Position numbers and translations under genes: made by a program. From contig NZ_RXFT01000009.1 of assembly GCF_003952165.1 (NCBI RefSeq), positions 124,001 to 188,000 of the forward strand: 64,000 bases of DNA, read 5' to 3'. The notes beneath the pieces are model-generated. The model was not told where the DNA came from, made no database searches, and was given only the letters and a program-made list of their open reading frames with translations. This stretch comes from Variovorax guangxiensis. GTDB lineage: Bacteria > Pseudomonadota > Gammaproteobacteria > Burkholderiales > Burkholderiaceae_C. This document shows, in pieces, positions 42,854 to 50,810 of this stretch (positions are counted from its first letter, which is position 1; each line of letters starts with the position of its first letter).

Positions 42854-44616
42854 CGAACACCACTCCACGCATCGCCGAGGAACTCCACTTCCAGACGCAC
42901 GACGGCGAATCGCTCTTCTATCGCCGCTGGCCCGCCACGGGGGCCGCGCGGCGCGGCGCCGTGCTGCTTTTCCACCGCGGCCACGAGCACGGCGCGCGCA
43001 TGGCGCACCTGGTCGACGAGCTCGACCTGCCCGACTTCGACTTCTACGCCTGGGACGCCCGCGGCCACGGCCGCTCGCCGGGCCAGCGCGGCTACAGCCC
43101 CAGCTTCGGCACTTCGGTGCGCGACGTGCAGACCTTCGTGCAGCACATCGGCGCGGTGCACGGCGTGCCCGAGCAGGACATCCACGTGGTCGCGCAGAGC
43201 GTGGGCGCGGTGCTGATCGCCACCTGGGCGCACGACTACGCGCCCAAGGTGCGCGGCCTCACGCTCGCCTCGCCGGCTTTCAAGGTCAAGCTCTACGTGC
43301 CCTTCGCGCGGCCCGGCCTGGCGCTGATGCACAAGCTGCGCGGCCTGTTCTTCGTCAACAGCTACGTGAAGGCGAAGTTCCTCACGCACGACCCGGAGCG
43401 CATCGCCAGCTACGAAGGCGACCCGCTCATCAGCCGGCCGATCGCCGTCAACATCCTGCTGGGCCTGTACGAGGCGGCCGAACGCGTGGTGGCCGACGCC
43501 AACGCGATCACGCTGCCGGTGCAGCTGCTCATCTCGGGCGCCGACTGGGTGGTGCACCACAAGCCGCAGCACCAGTTCTTCGAGCGGCTGGGCAGCGCGG
43601 TCAAGACCAAGGTCGAGCTGCCGGGCTTCTTCCACGACACGCTGGGCGAGAAGGACCGCGCGCCGGCCGTGGCGCAGATCCGCGAATTCATCCTGCAGCG
43701 CTTCGACGAGCCGGCCGTGCCGGTGGACCGCCGCGAGGCGCACCTCAGCGGCGAGACGGCCGACGAGTCGCGCGCGCTGGCCGAGCCGCTGTCGCCCCTG
43801 TCGCCGCGCGGCGCCTACTGGGCCATGACGCGCGCCGGGTTGAAGCTGGGCGGCACGATGTCCGAGGGCATCAGGCTGGGCCACGAAACCGGCTTCGACT
43901 CGGGCAGCACGCTCGACTACGTCTACCGCAACCATCCGCAGGGCAGCTCGTTCATCGGGCGCTCCATCGACAAGGCCTACCTCGAATCGATCGGCTGGCG
44001 CGGCATCCGCCAGCGCAAGATCCACGTCGAGGAGCTGCTGCGCATCGCGATGGAGCGGCTGGCCGAGATGCACCGCGAGGTGCGCCTGATGGACATCGCC
44101 GCCGGCCACGGCCGCTACGTGCTCGACGCGGTGCAGGCCAGCCCGGTGAAGGCCAGTTCGATCCTGCTGCGCGACTACAGCGACATCAACGTGCGCGACG
44201 GCCGCGCGCTCATCGCCGAGAAGGGCCTGGAGGACATCGCCCAGTTCGTGCAGGCCGACGCCTTCGACCGCATGAGCCTCGCCAGCGTGACGCCGAGGCC
44301 CACGCTGGCGGTGGTGTCGGGCCTGTACGAGCTCTTCCCCGACAACGAGATGGTGCGCCGCTCGCTCGCGGGCGTGGGCGACGCGGTGGAAGACCGCGGC
44401 TACCTGGTCTACACCGGCCAGCCCTGGCATCCACAGCTCGAGATGATCGCGCGCGCCCTCACCAGCCACCGCCAGGGCGAGGCCTGGGTGATGCGCCGCC
44501 GCACCCAGTACGAGATGGACCAGCTGGTGGAAGAAGCCGGCTTCCGCAAGATCGACCAGCGGGTGGACGAGTGGGGCATCTTCACGGTGTCGCTGGCGGT
44601 GCGCGTCACGCAATGA
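42850..44616 (+). CDS. Fused alpha/beta hydrolase and SAM-dependent methyltransferase
   Basis: 588 residues. The N-terminal half (about 1-300) is a monoglyceride-lipase-like alpha/beta hydrolase: HRGHEHGAR oxyanion region, nucleophile in VVAQSVGAVL (elbow x-x-S-x-G), Asp and His in SGADWVVHH and GFFHDTLG. The C-terminal half (about 330-588) is a class I methyltransferase with the SAM motif DIAAGHGRYVLDAV. It probably acts on a lipid in the inner leaflet or cytosol. The start ATG overlaps the stop of the phosphatidyltransferase gene (ATGA), and its own stop overlaps the next gene. Confidence 0.88.
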   Translation: MTNTTPRIAEELHFQTHDGESLFYRRWPATGAARRGAVLLFHRGHEHGARMAHLVDELDLPDFDFYAWDARGHGRSPGQRGYSPSFGTSVRDVQTFVQHIGAVHGVPEQDIHVVAQSVGAVLIATWAHDYAPKVRGLTLASPAFKVKLYVPFARPGLALMHKLRGLFFVNSYVKAKFLTHDPERIASYEGDPLISRPIAVNILLGLYEAAERVVADANAITLPVQLLISGADWVVHHKPQHQFFERLGSAVKTKVELPGFFHDTLGEKDRAPAVAQIREFILQRFDEPAVPVDRREAHLSGETADESRALAEPLSPLSPRGAYWAMTRAGLKLGGTMSEGIRLGHETGFDSGSTLDYVYRNHPQGSSFIGRSIDKAYLESIGWRGIRQRKIHVEELLRIAMERLAEMHREVRLMDIAAGHGRYVLDAVQASPVKASSILLRDYSDINVRDGRALIAEKGLEDIAQFVQADAFDRMSLASVTPRPTLAVVSGLYELFPDNEMVRRSLAGVGDAVEDRGYLVYTGQPWHPQLEMIARALTSHRQGEAWVMRRRTQYEMDQLVEEAGFRKIDQRVDEWGIFTVSLAVRVTQ

Positions 44617-45965
44617 CGACCGCCCCGCCGGCACGACGGCCCTGGAAGCGCGCAGCCGCCTGGCTGGTGCTGCTGGGGCCGCTGTTCTACGCGACCTACG
44701 GCTTCGCCAACTGGTGGGCCACCACGCGCGCCAACGTGCCGTCGATGGCCTTCGAATGGGAGCGGCACGTGCCGTTCTGGCCGTGGACCATCTTCCCGTA
44801 CTGGACGATCAACGCCTTCTACGCGCTGTCGCTCTTCCTGGCGCGCAGCAGGCACGCGCTCGACCGGCATGCGCTGCGGCTGCTGACGGCAACGCTCGTC
44901 GCCTGCACCTGCTTCGTGCTGTGGCCGCTGCACTTCAGCTTCGGGCAGCCGCCGGTCGACGGGGCGCCGGCCTTCCTGTTCAACGCGCTGCGGGGCTTCG
45001 ACCAGCCCTTCAACCAGGCGCCCTCGCTGCACATCGCGCTGGCGGTGATCCTGTGGGACTGGTACCGGCAGTTCATCCGGCCGCTGTGGGCGCGGCTGGT
45101 GCTGCATGTGTGGGCCTTCGCCATCTGCGCGTCGGTGCTCACGACCTGGCAGCACCATTTCATCGACATTCCGACCGGCGCGCTGCTCGGCATCTTCTGC
45201 GTGTGGCTCTGGCCGCTGGAGCGCGTGGTGGCCATGCCGCGCGCCTGGCGCACCACCCGCGATCCGCAGCGCTGGAAGCTGGCCGGTTTCTACGCGGTGG
45301 GCGCGGCGCTGTTCCTGGCGGCGGCGTTCTACGGCGGCGGCATCGCGCTGTGGCTCGCCTGGCCGGCCGCCTCGCTGGCGCTGGTGGCGCTGAACTACGC
45401 GGGCTTCGGCGCGCGCGGCTTCCAGATGGACGGCCATGGCCGCATGGCCTGGGCGGCGCGGTGGATGCTGGCGCCCTACCGGCTCGGCGCCGCCATCAAC
45501 GCCTGGCTCTGGACGCGCAGCCTGCCGGCCTCGGTCGAGATCGTGCCGGGCCTGCGGCTGGGCCGCCGGCCGACGCACGCCGAATGGCTGGCGGCCGGTC
45601 GGCCCCGGCTGGTGAGCCTGTGCGCCGAGCTGCAGCTGCCCGCCGGCGTGCCGCACGCGCGCTGCGTACCCATCCTCGACCTGACGGTGCCACCCACCGT
45701 GCGCCTGCAGCGCGCGGCGGCGGTCATCGAAGGCCAGCGCAGGAACGCGGACGGTGCCACAGTGTGGGTCTGCTGCGCGCTCGGCTTCTCGCGCAGCGCG
45801 GCGGCGGTGATCGCCTGGCTGGGCCGCTACGGCGCGGCCGGTGGCGTCGCCCAGGCCGAGGACACGGTGCGCCGGGCACGGCCGCAGATCGTGCTGCGGG
45901 ATGCGTGGCGGGTCTCCCTGGAGCCGTTCGAGCCCTTGCAGGAGGTGCCGCACCATGACCGATGA
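44613..45965 (+). CDS. Fused PAP2 phosphatase and dual-specificity phosphatase
   Basis: 450 residues. The N-terminal membrane part (about 1-215) has PAP2-type motifs: QAPSLHIALAV (Ser-x-His), and HHFIDIPTG (His and Asp). A further membrane pair follows. The C-terminal domain (about 305-445) has the Cys-x5-Arg loop of tyrosine/dual-specificity phosphatases in CCALGFSRSAAAV. Together they may remove phosphate from lipid intermediates on the two sides of the membrane, for example a phosphatidyl-alcohol phosphate made by the phosphatidyltransferase. This is inferred. ATGA overlaps join it to the genes before it. Confidence 0.86.
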   Translation: MTTAPPARRPWKRAAAWLVLLGPLFYATYGFANWWATTRANVPSMAFEWERHVPFWPWTIFPYWTINAFYALSLFLARSRHALDRHALRLLTATLVACTCFVLWPLHFSFGQPPVDGAPAFLFNALRGFDQPFNQAPSLHIALAVILWDWYRQFIRPLWARLVLHVWAFAICASVLTTWQHHFIDIPTGALLGIFCVWLWPLERVVAMPRAWRTTRDPQRWKLAGFYAVGAALFLAAAFYGGGIALWLAWPAASLALVALNYAGFGARGFQMDGHGRMAWAARWMLAPYRLGAAINAWLWTRSLPASVEIVPGLRLGRRPTHAEWLAAGRPRLVSLCAELQLPAGVPHARCVPILDLTVPPTVRLQRAAAVIEGQRRNADGATVWVCCALGFSRSAAAVIAWLGRYGAAGGVAQAEDTVRRARPQIVLRDAWRVSLEPFEPLQEVPHHDR

Positions 45966-46401
45966 CAACGACAGAACCACCTGCGCCGCGCTCGCGGCGC
46001 TGCTGCGCGCGATGGCGCTGCTGGCCCTCTGGGGCTTCGCGCTCACCTGCATCTCGGCGCTGGTGCTAGCGCTGACGCTGCGCTCGCTCTCGACCACCGC
46101 CACCATGGGCTTCGGCGCGGTCGTCATCCTCGGCGCGCTGGAGCGCTACTTCGCGTTCCGCCTGCGCTTCGACGAGGCGCTGTTCGACGGCCTCGCGCGC
46201 AACACCGTCGCCTCGCTCGAGGCGCTCGATCGCGCGCTCTCCTCGCTCGGCCTGCGCGAGCCGCCGCCTTCGCAGCATGCGCCCCGCCCGCTCGACGACC
46301 GCGTGCAGGGCACCCGCCAGCTCATGCAGCGCCACGCCATCGTGGTGGCCTGCCAGAGCGCCTTGTTCCTCCTTGCCTTGATGACACAGGACTTGTCATG
46401 A
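45955..46401 (+). CDS. Small membrane protein of the lipid operon, unknown
   Basis: 148 residues with about three hydrophobic helices (about 12-40, 46-60 and C-terminal 127-143) and a charged central region containing RFDEALFDGLARNTVASLEALD. GGAGG at 45941-45945 fixes the ATG, which overlaps the end of the phosphatase gene by 11 bases. No catalytic motif is seen. It is conserved in position between phosphatase and acyltransferase genes only by inference; function unknown. Confidence 0.72.
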   Translation: MTDDNDRTTCAALAALLRAMALLALWGFALTCISALVLALTLRSLSTTATMGFGAVVILGALERYFAFRLRFDEALFDGLARNTVASLEALDRALSSLGLREPPPSQHAPRPLDDRVQGTRQLMQRHAIVVACQSALFLLALMTQDLS

Positions 46402-46490
46402 CTCTCCCCCAGGCTTGCCCACTGCGTGTGGCCTCCTCCCCCCTCGCCGGGGGCCGCACCGGCGGCCCGGCAAAGCCGGTTCCGCGGTGC
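46402..46490. repeat. Interspersed hairpin repeat, copy 1
   Basis: A C-rich segment (CTCCCCCAGGCTTGCCCACT) leads to two dyads: CCCCC-TCGCC-GGGGG and a longer imperfect hairpin CACCGGCGGCCCGGC-AAA-GCCGGTTCCGCGGTG (46457-46489). A close relative is at 59599-59688. It fills the 124-base gap between the small membrane protein gene and plsC. Confidence 0.75.
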
Positions 46491-46525
46491 GCACCGAAAC
46501 AGGCATTCACGCCGGAGGCGACGCT

Positions 46526-47251
46526 TTGAGCGATAGCACAGACAAGCCCGAAAGCACCGTGCTGCGGCGCGGGCTCGCCATCGTGGCGGGCAAGCTCATC
46601 ATCGGCGCGGCCGGGCTGCTGACCGGCGTGCGCGCCATCTGGTCGGGCACCACGCCCAAAGCCGAGCAGACGCTGTACTTCGCCAACCACACCAGCCACG
46701 GCGACTTCGTGCTGCTGTGGGCCACCCTGCCGCCCGACCTGCGCGCGCTAACGCGGCCCGTGGCGGGGCAGGACTACTGGATGGCCTCGAAGCTGCGGCA
46801 GTTCATCGGCATCGACGTGTTCAACGCGCTGATGATCCGCCGCGACGGCTCGGGCCAGGGCGAGAACCCGGTGGAGCAGATGAAGCAGGCGCTGGACGCC
46901 GGCGACTCGCTCATCATGTTCCCCGAGGGCACGCGCAACACCGGCGACGAGATCCTGCTGCCCCTGAAGAGCGGCCTCTTCCACCTGGCGCGCGCCTGCC
47001 CCAACGTGCGGCTGGTGCCGGTGTGGATCGAGAACCTCAAGCGCGTGCTGCCCAAGGGGACGCTGGTGCCGATTCCGCTGGCGTGCACGGTGCGCTACGG
47101 CGCGCCGATCTCGCTGGCAGAGGGCGAGGACAAGACCAGCTTCATTGCCCGCGCTCGCGCCGCCATGCTCGACCTGCGGCCCGAGTACGACCGCATCGAG
47201 GAGAACGGTACGGCCGGCAGCCAGAACGGCAACGGAGGAGCCGCAGCATGA
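46526..47251 (+). CDS. 1-acyl-sn-glycerol-3-phosphate acyltransferase (PlsC family)
   Basis: 241 residues. The acyltransferase motifs are NHTSHGDF (H-x4-D) and FPEGTRN, with a hydrophobic N-terminal segment (about 14-35). The enzyme transfers an acyl chain to a lysophospholipid at the inner membrane. The start is TTG at 46526, with GGAGG seven bases upstream (46514-46518); the in-frame upstream ATG at 46415 would translate the interspersed repeat and is rejected. Its stop overlaps the cdsA-like start. It is the fifth gene of the lipid operon. Confidence 0.87.
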   Translation: MSDSTDKPESTVLRRGLAIVAGKLIIGAAGLLTGVRAIWSGTTPKAEQTLYFANHTSHGDFVLLWATLPPDLRALTRPVAGQDYWMASKLRQFIGIDVFNALMIRRDGSGQGENPVEQMKQALDAGDSLIMFPEGTRNTGDEILLPLKSGLFHLARACPNVRLVPVWIENLKRVLPKGTLVPIPLACTVRYGAPISLAEGEDKTSFIARARAAMLDLRPEYDRIEENGTAGSQNGNGGAAA

Positions 47252-48204
47252 TCGAGCTCTCTCCCTTCGCGTGGACCACGCTCAAGCTCTTCGGCGGCGT
47301 GGCCGGCGTGCTGGTGCTGGCCTCGGCCATCGGCGCGCTGCTCAAGTGGAAGGTGGCGCACGGCCAGCCGCACTCCGTGATCGACAACCTCAACTCGCGC
47401 GTCAACGCGTGGTGGGTGATGGTGGCGGTGATCGGCATCGCCTTCGCCTTCGGCAAGGGCGGCGTGATCATCCTGTTCTACCTGATCTCGTTCTATGCAC
47501 TGCGCGAGTTCATCAGCCTGGCCTACACGCGCCGCGGCGACCATGCGCCGATCGCGCTGGCCTTCTACCTCGCGCTGCCGGGGCAGTACTTCCTGATCTG
47601 GATCGACTGGTACGGGCTCTACGCCATCTACATCCCGGTCTACGCCTTCCTGCTGTTGCCGATCCTGGCGGCGGTCGGCGGCGACACGCGGCGCTTCCTG
47701 GAGCGCACCTCGAAGATCCAGTGGGGGCTGATGGTGTGCGTGTTCTGCATCAGCCACGTGCCCGCGCTGCTCACGCTGCAGATTCCGGGCTTCGAGGGCC
47801 GCAACCTGCTGCTGATCGCCTTCCTCGTGATCGTGGTGCAGGGCAGCGACGTGCTGCAGTACGTGTGGGGCAAGCTCTTCGGCAAGCGCAAGGTGGCGCC
47901 CGAGCTCTCGCCCTCCAAGACATGGGAAGGCCTGGTCGGCGGCGTGGCCAGCGCCACCGCGCTGGGCGCGGCGCTGTACTGGGCCACGCCCTTCAACCCG
48001 TGGCAGGCGGCGCTGATGGCGCTCACCATCTGCCTCATGGGCTTCTTCGGCGGCCTCGTGATGTCGGCCATCAAGCGCGACCGCGGCGTGAAGGACTGGG
48101 GCTCGATGATCGAGGGCCATGGCGGCATGCTCGACCGGCTCGACTCGGTGATCTTCGCGGCGCCCATCTACTTCCACGCGCTGCGCTACTGGTGGGTGCT
48201 ATGA
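47248..48204 (+). CDS. Phosphatidate cytidylyltransferase (CdsA family)
   Basis: 318 residues, about eight membrane helices. The CDP-diacylglycerol synthase signature is visible as SPSKTWEGLVGG and the C-terminal DRLDSVIFAAPIYFH. It makes CDP-lipid, the substrate of CDP-alcohol phosphatidyltransferases such as the operon's first gene. The ATG overlaps the plsC stop (ATGA). A housekeeping cdsA is expected elsewhere in the genome, so this is probably a second, operon-specific copy. Confidence 0.9.
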   Translation: MIELSPFAWTTLKLFGGVAGVLVLASAIGALLKWKVAHGQPHSVIDNLNSRVNAWWVMVAVIGIAFAFGKGGVIILFYLISFYALREFISLAYTRRGDHAPIALAFYLALPGQYFLIWIDWYGLYAIYIPVYAFLLLPILAAVGGDTRRFLERTSKIQWGLMVCVFCISHVPALLTLQIPGFEGRNLLLIAFLVIVVQGSDVLQYVWGKLFGKRKVAPELSPSKTWEGLVGGVASATALGAALYWATPFNPWQAALMALTICLMGFFGGLVMSAIKRDRGVKDWGSMIEGHGGMLDRLDSVIFAAPIYFHALRYWWVL

Positions 48205-48803
48205 GCAAGGCGCGAGAGCAAGAAGAGCGCGTCGTGCACGAGGCGCCCCTGGAGTGCGCCAACGCAGCCGCGTGGGCGCGCTGGCTCAGGCGCCACCACG
48301 CCAGCGCCGCCGGAATATGGCTGCGCATCGCGAAGAAGGACAGCGGCATCGCCTCCGTCGACTACGCCGCCGCGCTCGAAGAAGCGCTGTGCTGGGGCTG
48401 GATCGACGGCCAGCGCAGGAGCGACGACGCGCAGTACTTCCAGCAACGCTTCACGCCACGCACCAAGCGCAGCATCTGGTCGCAGATCAACCGCGCCAAG
48501 GTGCTCAAGCTCATCGAGGAAGGCCGCATGCAGCCGGCCGGCCATGGCGAGATCGAACGCGCCAAGGCCGACGGCCGCTGGGAGGCGGCTTACGAGGGCG
48601 TCAGCGCCGCGACGGTGCCGCCCGACCTGCAGGCCGCGCTCGACGCCAACAAGAAGGCCGCGAAGTTCTTCGCCACGCTCGATTCGCGCAACCGCTTCGC
48701 GGTGCTGTTCCGCACCCAGGGCGCGAAGAAGCCCGAGACCCGCGCGCGCCGCATCGCGCAGTTCGTGGAGATGCTCGCCAAGGGCGAGAAGATCCACCCC
48801 TGA
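48201..48803 (+). CDS. YdeI/OmpD-associated family protein
   Basis: 200 residues. The N-terminal segment AAAWARWLRRHHASAAGIWLRIAKK, the conserved EEALCWGWIDGQRR (about 58-71) and FTPRTKRSIWSQINRAKV (about 80-97) identify the YdeI/bacteriocin-protection family. Its biochemical role is unknown. The ATG overlaps the cdsA-like stop by four bases (ATGA), so it is transcribed with the lipid operon, though its role there is unclear. No signal peptide is seen. Confidence 0.87.
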   Translation: MSKAREQEERVVHEAPLECANAAAWARWLRRHHASAAGIWLRIAKKDSGIASVDYAAALEEALCWGWIDGQRRSDDAQYFQQRFTPRTKRSIWSQINRAKVLKLIEEGRMQPAGHGEIERAKADGRWEAAYEGVSAATVPPDLQAALDANKKAAKFFATLDSRNRFAVLFRTQGAKKPETRARRIAQFVEMLAKGEKIHP

Positions 48804-48821
48804 GCCTCATCCGGCTCCTCC

Positions 48822-49568
48822 TCAGGTGCCGGCGGCGATGCGCGCCAGCCGGTCCGCATCGACGATGCGGATGCGCTTGTAGCGCATGTCGATGGCGCCC
48901 TCTTCAACCAGGCGCCCCAGTTCCTTGTTGATGGTCTGGCGCGACAGGCCCAGCATGGCCGCCAGGTCGTTCTGCGACAGCCGCACCAGCGGGCCCCCGG
49001 CGTCCTCCGCGGTTCCAGGACCCTGCCCGCCGTAGAAGTGGACCAGGCTCATCAGCGTGGCCGCCACACGCCCGTGGATCGAGTTGAGCATCTGGTTCTG
49101 CAGCAGCACGATGCTCAGCCGCTGGCGCTGCAGGCCCAGCTTGGCCACGTCGCGCCACAGCACCGGCTCGGCGTCGAGCACCGCGATCACCGCGTCGCTG
49201 GGCAGGTGGACGATCACCGAATCCTCGTGCGCGTGGTAGTCGTAGGCCAGCGGAACGTCTTCCAGCAGCCGCACCAGCGGCGCCACCTGCCCCGGGCCCA
49301 GCAGTGCGTTGACGTACTTGCGGCCGTTGGCGCTCATGCTGCTGATCTCGAGGCAGCCCGACACCACCACCAGCAGCTCGCGCCGGTGGCGGTCGTGCGC
49401 GAGCACCTGCGTGCGCCGGCTGTAGCGCTCCATGCGCGCGGACTTCATGAGTTCGGTGCGGCGCGCGTCGGGCCAGCGCGAGAACAGCTCGTTCCAGCGC
49501 AGTGCGCGCTCGATGAGCGCGGCGCTCTCTTCGGCGTTCCTGGGGGTGGAGCGGGGCGATCGGGTCAG
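48822..49568 (-). CDS. Crp/Fnr-family transcriptional regulator (possible CTG start)
   Basis: An N-terminal cyclic-nucleotide-binding-like domain (LLVVVSGCLEISSMS) and a C-terminal helix-turn-helix LSQNDLAAMLGLSRQTINKE are clear. The first ATG in frame (49448) would cut off the first helices of the effector domain. The frame continues upstream with Crp-like residues (ALRWNELFSRWPDARR) to a CTG at 49568, preceded by AGGGAGA six to seven bases away. No ATG, GTG or TTG exists in that extension. A nine-codon frame (ATG at 49594) ends in a TGA overlapping this CTG. From CTG the protein is 248 residues, normal for the family. A sequencing frameshift is the alternative. It is divergent from the porin gene. 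Confidence 0.8.
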   Translation of the reverse strand: MTRSPRSTPRNAEESAALIERALRWNELFSRWPDARRTELMKSARMERYSRRTQVLAHDRHRRELLVVVSGCLEISSMSANGRKYVNALLGPGQVAPLVRLLEDVPLAYDYHAHEDSVIVHLPSDAVIAVLDAEPVLWRDVAKLGLQRQRLSIVLLQNQMLNSIHGRVAATLMSLVHFYGGQGPGTAEDAGGPLVRLSQNDLAAMLGLSRQTINKELGRLVEEGAIDMRYKRIRIVDADRLARIAAGT

Positions 49569-49594
49569 CGGGTTCTCCCTGCCGTGGTGTTCAT

Positions 49595-49620
49595 GAATCT
49601 GTCAAAGCGTTGACAGATTC
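49595..49620. promoter_or_regulatory. Perfect 11-bp palindrome, candidate Crp/Fnr operator
   Basis: GAATCTGTCAA-AGCG-TTGACAGATTC. Its core TGTCAA-N4-TTGACA has the spacing of Crp/Fnr-family sites. The right arm contains TTGACA, a perfect -35 hexamer for the rightward porin operon, with TTCTAT 18 bases on as a possible -10. It lies between the Crp/Fnr gene and the operon it probably controls. Confidence 0.65.
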
Positions 49621-49722
49621 GGGAGGGCGTCATTTCTATCGTAAGCACCGGACATCCACAAGCACACAAGCGGCACCGCCATGCATCCGCATGCGGCAAG
49701 CCCTACCGGAGACAAGCAGCAC

Positions 49723-50787
49723 ATGAAGAAGACAGCCGCCGCCGGCCTCGCGCTGGCGGCCTACTCCTCGCTCACCCTGGCCCAGAGCAGCGTGACCATC
49801 TACGGCACGGTCGACCTCTACATGGCCTTCGCCAAGTCGGGCATCACCTCGTCGAAGCGGCTCGAAGATGGCGGCCAGACCGCCTCGCGCCTGGGCTTTC
49901 GCGGCACCGAGGACCTCGGCGGCGGGCTCAGCGCGCATTTCACGCTCGAAAGCGGCTTCGCGCCCGACACCGGCAACGGCACGCTGCCCGGGCCGGCCAT
50001 GTCGTTCAGCCGGCAGTCCTTCGTGGGCCTGTCGGGGCCGTGGGGCCAGATCGATGCGGGCCGCATGTACACGCCGATGTTCTACACGCTGTTCAAGGCC
50101 GACCCGTACGGCGTGAACTCGGTGTTCTCGCCGATCAACCTGGTGGCCGCCACCGACGCGCAGCCGGGGCTCACGCCCTTCGCCGCGCGTGCCAGCAACA
50201 TGGTGCGCTACCGCACGCCGGCCAGCAGCGACTTCTTCGCGGACATCGCCTACGCGCCGGGCGAATCGAGCGCGCCCAGCCACCAGAGCGGCAACTTCTA
50301 CGGCGGCAGCCTGGGCTGGTCGCGCAAGCCCTACTACATCGCCTACGCCTTCCAGCGCGCGCGCTCCGGCTCGGCCGCCGCGCCCGTGGCCGAACCGGCC
50401 ACCACCACCTACCAGGCACTGAGCGGCGCCTACGAGCTGCCGGACGCCGGGCTGCAGTTCTACGCCAACTACGTGCGCAACAGCTCGAACCTGCCGCGCG
50501 TGCCCACGGCGAAGCTCGCGAGCCTGGGCGTCACCTACAACGTGACGCCCGCCTCGAACCTGATGTTCGAGGCCATGCAGCGCAAGGTGGACGACACCGG
50601 CCGCTCGCAGCTCGCGTGGACGCTGGGCTACGACTACTACCTGAGCAAGCGCACCGTGCTCTATGCGCGCTGGCTGCGCCTGCTCAACCGGCACGGTGCC
50701 TCGGCCTCGCTCGCGACCATCGCCGTCGCGCCCGACAGCGGCGCCGGCGTGCGCGTGCTCGCCGCCGGCATCCGCCACAACTTCTGA
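49723..50787 (+). CDS. Gram-negative outer-membrane porin
   Basis: 354 residues. A signal peptide (MKKTAAAGLALAAYSSLTLAQ) is followed by SSVTIYGTVDLYMAF, the classical start of betaproteobacterial general porins. It has beta-barrel strands throughout and a C-terminal Phe (IRHNF) needed for outer-membrane insertion. The ATG at 49723 is chosen because the signal peptide starts there; the in-frame ATG at 49681 adds 14 unrelated residues. It is the first gene of a rightward catabolic cluster and probably admits its substrate. Confidence 0.92.
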   Translation: MKKTAAAGLALAAYSSLTLAQSSVTIYGTVDLYMAFAKSGITSSKRLEDGGQTASRLGFRGTEDLGGGLSAHFTLESGFAPDTGNGTLPGPAMSFSRQSFVGLSGPWGQIDAGRMYTPMFYTLFKADPYGVNSVFSPINLVAATDAQPGLTPFAARASNMVRYRTPASSDFFADIAYAPGESSAPSHQSGNFYGGSLGWSRKPYYIAYAFQRARSGSAAAPVAEPATTTYQALSGAYELPDAGLQFYANYVRNSSNLPRVPTAKLASLGVTYNVTPASNLMFEAMQRKVDDTGRSQLAWTLGYDYYLSKRTVLYARWLRLLNRHGASASLATIAVAPDSGAGVRVLAAGIRHNF

Positions 50788-50810
50788 AACCGCTCCTCTT
50801 TCCTCTATCC

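Noticed and set aside
46415..46525. Upstream in-frame ATG extending PlsC by 37 residues
   Set aside because: The extension translates the interspersed repeat and has no homology; the TTG at 46526 has GGAGG at ideal spacing.
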